This document shows positions 57,823-64,000 of a stretch of 64,000 nt of DNA, one piece after another (the first letter of the stretch is position 1; each line of letters opens with the position of its first letter). The stretch is from Tetrapyrgos nigripes (taxonomy: Eukaryota > Basidiomycota > Agaricomycetes > Agaricales > Campanellaceae). A program made the translations under genes and the position numbers. Location: NCBI GenBank assembly GCA_013368315.1, contig JAACJM010000010.1:124001-188000 (forward strand), given 5' to 3'. A model generated the notes under the pieces. The model made no database searches. It had not been told where the DNA came from and saw nothing but the letters and a program-made list of their open reading frames with translations.

Positions 57823-58693
57823 ATGTCCTCAGCAACCACTCTCGACCCCTACACCGCCAAGTCCGAAAACACCAAGGCCACTCCCCAGGAGAAGATTCAT
57901 GGTGAGCGTGCAGTCCCTTCTCCGTATCATTGACGCCACCTGATCCTTTTTCTTTCAAGGCTTCCAGGAAATCTTGAAAGCATCAAAGGCAGGAATGTTT
58001 ACGACTCGTTCTGTGAGCGGGCATTTGCATTCCCGTGCCATGATCCCAGCTGCCCGTACGTGAACACTATAAACGCCTTTATATTTCTGACCCTTCCCCA
58101 GCCGACAGCGAGACGCAGTTGACGTTACTCTTTTTCGCAAATAACGCATCCCACAAGTTTGACGAGATTAAACACGATGATCATGCTAATGTCAGCTTCT
58201 ACGATGGAAACTCTACAAGCTGGGTATCGTAAGTGGGTCTCTTTGTGTAACTTGTCCCAGCCCATTGACGTGGAGCGCAGTGTCTCTGGTACTGCCAAAA
58301 TTAGCCAGAACCGAGACGTCATCAAGAAGCATTGGCATGCCTCGTTAGTACCTTAACCTCGCACCTTGTCGTGTACTAATTGCCTCCGTTTTAGACTGAG
58401 TGCATGGTTTGGCGACCTCAAAGATGGCGTGCACAAAGGCGATGAGAATGACCCTAGGGTTTCATTGATCGAGGTGGTTCCCGATGAAATTAGATACTTC
58501 AAAGCTACTCGTGGTGCTGTTGGAAGAGCCGTAGAAACTGGGATCAACGCATTCACCCATGGCGTAAGCACACCTGGCGAATTGTTCACGATTACTTCGG
58601 AGGAGGTGCGTGCTTTCAATGATGCTCAGCATGCAGTCCAGCTGACAACTTTTCCAGATCCAGCTCGCTCAGGGTCTGCATGGGAGACAGTAA
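57823..58693 (+). CDS. Bli-3-like FMN-binding split-barrel (PNPOx-related) protein
   Basis: Six exons encode about 200 residues. Domain motifs are GMFTTRSVSGHLHSRAMIPAA, TLLFFANNASHKFDEIKHD, VSGTAKISQNRDVIKKHW, SAWFGDLKDG and RVSLIEVVPDEIRYFKAT. This is the general-stress-protein 26 / pyridoxamine-oxidase-related FMN-binding split barrel. The family is known in fungi as blue-light-inducible Bli-3. The last exon encodes only IQLAQGLHGRQ. The CRE plus TATA promoter fits stress induction, though this is inferred. Confidence 0.87.
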
Positions 58694-58796
58694 ATTCTTG
58701 CAAGTGTATGAATAACCAACATGTATTACATATAGTCACTGAAGCTCTATAATTATTTGTATCGAGCCTACAACTCCATCAAAAATTTACATGATA

Positions 58797-59966
58797 ACGC
58801 AAGCCTCGTCATCTCTATCCAGACGCCTCGTAATTTCATCTGGACCAACACCTCTGTCCCGCCCGGTGTTAAGCAGTACAATCAGCACTCCAGCATTGTG
58901 TGGATCGAGTTCAGCCACAAGACGATGCCTAGGAATATCGTCAGTAACAGCTGGAATCAACAGAGAACCTTATGTACTTGTCCATCAACTCTTCAATAGC
59001 GGGTTTGAGCTTTGCCACGCCGCCTTTCGAATGGAGTCCTTTACCTAGTCCCACAGAGTCAGTACTTACGCAAAAATAACTGGTGTATGGATCCTTACCG
59101 ACGATCAAGTGAATCTCAGAGTCGCCTCGTCGTTTCGCCTCCTCTACCGCGCGGTCTGTGTGCATGATGGCTTCCTTGACGTAGAGACCATGCAAGTCTA
59201 TTTCTCCAGGTTTACTATCCTATATTCCTGTTGAACGCATAGATGATTGAGAAGTGCAATAGCCCTGACCTTGTTGTTCTCTACAAAAAAACACTGGTTA
59301 GTGGCAGCAAGGATACGAACAGTTTACTGGCTTCACCTATGAATATCCAGTCACTAGCTTCCTTATTCAACTCTTCCATCTTCCTCTGATGTTCCTTTCC
59401 TTGATTGGAAAGGTCCTTGGCTCCTGCTCCGTCGCCACGGGAGTATGCTTCATGGCTTTCCTGTAGTCTCCTGTGAGCAAACTAGGGTATAGAAGACAAT
59501 CGTTCCTAGCTTTCCTGGAAACATCTTGCCATTTCGTCGCCCTCCCGATTGGCACGCGCACGTAGGTCCAGATAATGAGGGTTATGCTGGTTTACCTGGT
59601 TTGGGTCCTGGTCGTATACATTGTGAGTTGTGAGGAGGTAGAAAAGGGCCAAGGAACGGATACCTGATAGTCTGGCCTGGGTGAATGGGGTTTCGGGGAG
59701 TGAGGAGGCTGCGGGGTTACATGGGCAGGTCTGTGCTCCTGTTGAGGATGAGATGGTCTCTGATACTGAGGATGTTGTTGCTGTTGATGAGATGGCCACT
59801 GAGGATGTGGTTGATGCTGAGAGGGATACTGCTGCTGTTGCTGCTGGACGACACTAGAATATTGGGGCTGAGCCTGGTGTGGTGCAGTTTGCTGTGATGG
59901 TTGTTGTTCACTAGGACCACAGAAGGCATTACACAGCGCCTGGACGACTTTGAGTAGGAACGACAT
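58797..59966 (-). CDS. Smr-domain protein with DUF1771
   Basis: About seven exons encode roughly 280 residues. After a short N-terminal helix (MSFLLKVVQALCNAFC) comes a Gln/Pro-rich disordered stretch with poly-Q. A DUF1771 segment follows (HYLDLRARANREGDEMARCFQES, AYSRGDGAGAKDLS), then the Smr endonuclease-like domain IDLHGLYVKEAIMHT, EIHLIVGKGLHSKGG and LKPAIEELM. DLHG and the GKGLHS loop are the family hallmarks. The C-terminus ends EACVIM. Smr proteins nick branched DNA or cut mRNA in quality control; which applies here is unknown. Confidence 0.87.
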
Positions 59967-60107
59967 CAACAACTGTTGACTGAATTACTTGAAATGTCGT
60001 ACTATTTGTAGAACTGACAGAAGCAAACGTAAAATTCAGAGTGTACACCTGGTGTACACGCTTAAATACATGTACATCCCGCAACGTAACCAAGTACAAA
60101 AGACCTC

Positions 60108-61295
60108 CTAGATTTCCATCCCAACGAGCACAAAGGCGGGATCGACTGGGAAGGGTGGTTTTGTCACTACAGTACCACCGACATACATTAGCGAGTGCAA
60201 AAGCTGACCCAACACAGGCGACGATCGTTCGAGTACTAAAACCAAAGCAGAACATTCAAGATGTTCGTCCGCTAAATCGAGAAGCGCAACAACACTGAAA
60301 ACACAACTTGGTCAGCGTAACTTGTCGAAATACAGGGCACAAACGAACCTTTCTCTGAGGCTCACTGCGTGGGCACTCTTAGCGTCAACATACAGGGTCT
60401 TTGTATCGCCAGGCAGATCAAGAACCATTCCCTCAAACGATGCGTTCATCTTGGGGGAGGATATCGAGATACTCTTGGCAAGAGGCAACAAGTCGAGCCC
60501 ATTGCGAGGGAATAAGGTCATAAGGAAATCAAGGGCGTCCTTCTGGTGTTTTGGTTTGAGGACAGGAGAATCACTGGGATTGCTACAGTCACTACCGTCA
60601 TCCGGTGTGAGCGGAGGAGTGGATGAATAAGAAGCACTCCTGGCTGGAATGGCACGGGGCACAGTTGCATTCGCAGAGATGGAGCAATTAATGGAGGTGA
60701 GTGGCTTGGAGTTGCGATAAGAAGGCGTAGATTTTGAGAAAGAATAATAACTTTCGAGAGAAGGTGAGCTGGGGGAAGGGGGGTATAAAGACGCCGGAAT
60801 GTCTGTCACCCATTCCGACGACCCTCGGTCAGGAGGGCATTTTGAACTAGGGACGTCAAAACCGCCACTAAAAAGTCAAAGTGGTTAAGAGTGTTGGCTA
60901 GAAGAAATGGCCACTGACTTACCCCAGGTCCGCCAGAGAACGTAGTAGAATAATAGTACATGTCGTTAGTGCCTTGCATCTGGCACACAGCAAGCACACT
61001 AGGCTCGATGTCGAAAGTTACAGCCCCATCTCCAACGGTTTGACGGCCGTTGCTGGATACGTACAGATTAGATGGCGAAAAGACATAGAAGAAACCGAAC
61101 ATACGTGGGGCAAAGACTAAATTTCTGATTCGAGATATTGGTCATCGAATTTAACGACATGTGCCAACTTGGTAGATGATATCGAGAGGGATAGGCTGAG
61201 TTTCGAGAATGGAGCGCTCTGCGAGGTGGTAGTTTCTGTGAGACGTTGCGTGACAATGAGACATCATTGCCGTCAGTCATCACGTAAGCAGGCAT
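60108..61295 (-). CDS. Ornithine decarboxylase antizyme (+1 frameshift gene)
   Basis: Four exons: 61105-61295, 60923-61052, 60349-60846 and 60108-60294. The first reading frame covers 112 codons and ends in ATG CCC TCC followed by an in-frame TGA at 60829-60831. Skipping one base at TCC-TGA, reading GAC next, opens the second frame through the stop at 60108. That gives about 334 residues in all. The second frame carries the antizyme core TLYVDAKSAHAVSLRESVV, LLDLADEHLECSALV and SPVLGQLLHSLMYVGGTVV. Antizyme binds ornithine decarboxylase, sends it to the proteasome and blocks polyamine uptake. Polyamines increase the frameshift, closing a feedback loop. The first-frame start at 61295 is the least certain point. 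Confidence 0.88.
60829..60834 (-). promoter_or_regulatory. Programmed +1 ribosomal frameshift site (UCC-UGA)
   Basis: On the coding strand the site reads TCC TGA C, the classic antizyme shift codon and stop. It sits 15 nt after the acceptor of the second intron (splice ends at 60847). Frame 1 ends here and the conserved antizyme domain is in frame +1. Confidence 0.87.
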
Positions 61296-61543
61296 CTCGG
61301 CAAAATTTCAGGTCCTACACGGAAAACTTGAGTTCGCAAGCCAAGGCCTCGATAACCCTCAAAAGTCCTCAAGACCTGTAAGTATCGCGCTTGCTTCCTC
61401 ATTACCCGCCCAACTCCTGCGCTCGTTGTCCTCATATCGACGTTTCTTTGCAGTTTTTCTGGTATCTTTGGGCTGGATGCGCTTTTTCAGTTTGGATGAC
61501 TGACTTTTGTTTACTAGACCTCTCTTCTCAACTAAACTCATAA
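61296..61543. promoter_or_regulatory. Divergent promoter of antizyme and RPS2
   Basis: 248 bp between start codons. It is pyrimidine-rich just before the RPS2 ATG, with a tttactag|acc that could be the end of a 5' UTR intron, as is usual in ribosomal protein genes. Confidence 0.5.
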
Positions 61544-62429
61544 ATGGCCGACGCTCCCCGTGGACGTGGTGGATTTGGACGTGGACGTGGTGACAGAGGA
61601 CGTGGACGAAGGGGTCCTCGTCGTGGTCCTCGCAAGGATGATGAGAAGGAGTGGTGCGTTTACAGTTATTCTCATTCCCCGATTTCGCGTTTGACTTTCT
61701 AACCAGGGTCCCCGTCACCAAACTTGGTCGTCTCGTAAAGGATGGAAAAATCAAGTCCATGGAAGAAATCTACCTCTTCTCTCTACCCGTCAAAGAATTT
61801 CAGATTGTCGACTTCTTCCTTCCCAAACTTAAGGACGAGGTCATGAAGATTATGCCCGTGCAGAAGCAAACTCGTGCTGGTCAACGTACTCGCTTCAAGG
61901 CCTTTGTTGCCATTGGTGACTTTGACGGCCACGTCGGTCTCGGTGTCAAATGTGCAAAAGAAGTCGCTACCGCCATCCGGGGTGCCATCATATTGGCCAA
62001 ATTGTCAGTTATTCCTGTGCGAAGGGGTTACTGGGGTGCTGCTCTCGGTGAGCCTCACACCGTCCCTTCGAAGGTCAGCGGAAAGGTCGGATCAGTCATG
62101 TGTCGTCTCATTCCTGCACCTCGAGGGACGGGTATCGTTGCTGCTCCTGCGTCGAAGCGGTTGTTGCAGCTTGCTGGTGTAGAGGATTGCTACACGCAAT
62201 CAAAAGGATCAACTGCCACTATGGGTAATTTCTTGAAGGCAACATTTGCTGCCGTGAGTGCCTCTTTCCTATCTTGTTTTCGATAGATGTCTGATCAAAG
62301 CAAAAGATCACAAAAACGTATGCGTTCCTTACTCCTGACCTCTGGAGGGAAATTCCTGTTTCCAAACTGCCTTATGACGAGTACTCTGCCCACCTGGCTC
62401 TTAACAGTCAGAAGATAAAAGCGTACTAG
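61544..62429 (+). CDS. RPS2: 40S ribosomal protein uS5 (Rps2)
   Basis: Three exons (about 61544-61652, 61708-62253, 62309-62429) encode about 257 residues. The N-terminus is an Arg-Gly-rich tail ([20 protein letters not shown]). The conserved body is [40 protein letters not shown] [50 protein letters not shown] and [24 protein letters not shown]. It belongs to the small-subunit mRNA entry site. Introns follow the Glu-Trp codon near residue 36 and ATFAA. Confidence 0.95.
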
Positions 62430-62682
62430 GCTCCATGCTGTATCTGTTTCTTTGTGTAGTATTTCTATGAATGCAGTGGTTGCTTGAATCAGAATTACAG
62501 AGTTGTCAGATCTCGATCATTCTCATCATTCTAGTTCTCCTGTCTCCGTCAATACAGCGCTTGATCATAAAACCCCAAGTTGTTCCGACTCTCACTAGTT
62601 CCTTAATATCCTTTCCGTGTGCGTTACTTCTTGTTGTATGCCTCTCTTGCCCTAATTTCTCGAGTTTCTTTTAGTTTCCCCG

Positions 62683-63753
62683 ATGTTGAAACCCTTCCCT
62701 GGCCCACCGTCTCAACCTATTCCCCAGTTGCCGACATCCTCATCGTCGCGTTCTATGATTGTCCATGAATCTTCTTCCAGCGTATATTCGGCCGACCTGC
62801 GCAAACGCCGTCGAGGTGCAGATTTTGGCTTTCGGCGTCCCTCGCTTTCTCGTCCTATATCGGACTCGCCTTCTGACAATTCCAGCTTCTCTGCTACACC
62901 ACCGGGAACATTCACGGGTTCCGATTCCGACTCCTCTTCTATCCATGAATTACCATTCGACTTCCCTTTACCACCTCCCCTTCGTCGTATGCAGAGCTCG
63001 CCTTTGGATGAGGCAAGAAAAGGCCGAGGCCCTTCCACATACCGGGCTCGCGGCTCAAGCATCGCCCAGCCCCAAGTTTATCACAGTCATGCCATTGCAG
63101 ACAGTCTCTCTGATCTTGATGCAGACGTCTCGGCCTCTTCACGCCCTGATTTGGCTTATAGCGTCGAGCTCGACACCTCCTCTCTGGAATTAGATTTGGA
63201 GAATGAAGGAGAGACCCTCATCATGTCAACATCAGGCTGGCCCACCCACTCTGCCGCCCCCTCACATCCCATCGCTTCTTCATCCTACCATGACCGAGTA
63301 CATTCCCTTTCGTTGAACAGGCCACCTATACACGCGCCACACGCACCTTCTCATCGCCCGATCCCCAAGATGAGATCCCTAAAATTCGCCCCCGACAGTA
63401 GTGGATCTCTGGACCGTTTGGGTGTCACTATGGAACATCCGGGTCAGCAAAGATCGCTTCTACGCGGTCGCGCCCTGTCGATGGATTTTCGCAGCCATCA
63501 GTCCCCATCAAGGCGGATGGATGCGGGTCGGGTCAGAAGCAGCAACTTGCAGAACCCCGCTGGTCTGGCAACCCCTATTCTCCGCCGTACGCCTCACTCT
63601 GCGCCTGCTGGGCGCCCTCATATTGATGATCTTTCGGGATCAGGGCTGACATCATTCATTGACATATCGCCTGATCCGGAGGTTCGGAGGAGTTCTGTTA
63701 AAAAACTCCTTAGTAAAGCTAGCCAGGTATTCAGGCCCTCGAAGAAAAAGTAA
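62683..63753 (+). CDS. Disordered orphan protein
   Basis: An intronless gene of 356 residues. It is Ser/Pro/Arg-rich and disordered, with no recognised domain. Acidic and basic patches alternate (SADLRKRRRGADFGF; LDLENEGETLIM). The C-terminus has a conserved-looking amphipathic basic stretch (SSVKKLLSKASQVFRPSKKK). It probably binds a partner or membrane through this tail; that is a guess. The codon use looks like that of its neighbours. Confidence 0.6.
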   Translation: MLKPFPGPPSQPIPQLPTSSSSRSMIVHESSSSVYSADLRKRRRGADFGFRRPSLSRPISDSPSDNSSFSATPPGTFTGSDSDSSSIHELPFDFPLPPPLRRMQSSPLDEARKGRGPSTYRARGSSIAQPQVYHSHAIADSLSDLDADVSASSRPDLAYSVELDTSSLELDLENEGETLIMSTSGWPTHSAAPSHPIASSSYHDRVHSLSLNRPPIHAPHAPSHRPIPKMRSLKFAPDSSGSLDRLGVTMEHPGQQRSLLRGRALSMDFRSHQSPSRRMDAGRVRSSNLQNPAGLATPILRRTPHSAPAGRPHIDDLSGSGLTSFIDISPDPEVRRSSVKKLLSKASQVFRPSKKK

Positions 63754-63945
63754 TTTGGCCTTTGATCTCTCTGTGTTCCCTTGTCTGGATTTGTCGCATT
63801 GATATATATACTGTAATATCTTGATACTTACTAGTATACTGTACCAAGGCTAATGTACTCGTTGTGTAACAAACCTTTAGTTGTGCAATTGATGACTGCG
63901 ACTTCGACGCGTCGATAAGAAATTTAGTCACCTTTTCTTCATACC

Positions 63946-64000
63946 ATGACGTCGCACTCGACAACCACCACTGCTACCTATGTTCTTCAAAAGTACTCGC
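63946..64000 (+). CDS. Start of an unknown gene, cut by the right edge
   Basis: An ATG at 63946 opens a frame that runs to the end of the window (MTSHSTTTTATYVLQKYS). Nothing beyond 18 codons is visible, so the product is unknown. The position, 190 bp after the preceding gene, fits a new gene. Confidence 0.3.
   Translation, partial: MTSHSTTTTATYVLQKYS

Noticed and set aside
59929..60255. Minus-strand frame of 108 codons with no family
   Set aside because: It is an alternative frame of the last antizyme exon and its 3' flank.
60806..61102. Frame ending EGRRNG near the antizyme shift, read as a separate protein or a -1 shift
   Set aside because: It runs through the 60847-60922 intron; with the intron removed the correct frame ends at TCC TGA and a +1 shift suffices.

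Overview
The window is nuclear DNA from a basidiomycete fungus, most likely an agaricomycete. Genes are dense and on both strands. Introns are mostly 45-78 nt with GT-AG ends (two look GC-AG), intergenic gaps are short, and the gene set is fungal: betaine-lipid synthase, Kti12, Psr1-type phosphatases, Bli-3-like protein, an ODC antizyme and a cohesin kleisin. The species cannot be named from the sequence. Exon structures were inferred by eye from splice motifs and family conservation.

Left part (1-16 kb): a LIM/RhoGAP gene cut by the left edge, Kti12, a peroxiredoxin-like protein, the many-intron betaine-lipid synthase BTA1, Rad23, a leucine-rich-repeat protein, an Arf6-type GTPase and a mitochondrial cysteine synthase. 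Next (16-22 kb) is the most unusual part. A multi-domain Spt5-like gene with an interrupted NGN domain and several apparent frame breaks lies between the intact cysteine synthase and a decayed second copy of it that has lost the PLP lysine.

Middle (22-39 kb): two Psr1-type HAD phosphatase paralogues about 14 kb apart, a DUF1279 mitochondrial protein, S-adenosylmethionine decarboxylase with a duplicated 5' flank and an internal repeat, a membrane/coiled-coil protein, a candidate TPP1/Tpz1 telomere protein, an AP-1-like bZIP factor and the PHS1 dehydratase.

Right part (39-64 kb): a secreted aspartic protease, an mpaB/DUF2236 protein, a GH16 glucanase, a carboxymuconolactone-decarboxylase-like protein, cohesin Rad21, a mitochondrial PPR protein, Trm11, a Sws1/ZSWIM7-like SWIM protein, a CDCA7-like zinc-finger protein, Tim17, a Bli-3-like FMN protein, an Smr protein, ODC antizyme with a recognisable +1 frameshift site, ribosomal protein uS5/Rps2, a disordered orphan protein and the start of one more gene.

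Most genes are unrelated housekeeping genes. Linked themes are polyamine control (AdoMet decarboxylase and antizyme), mitochondrial import and expression, and chromosome maintenance (Rad21, Sws1-like, CDCA7-like, TPP1-like). Several head-to-head pairs share promoters of only 63-170 bp. No tRNA, rRNA or intact transposon was recognised.
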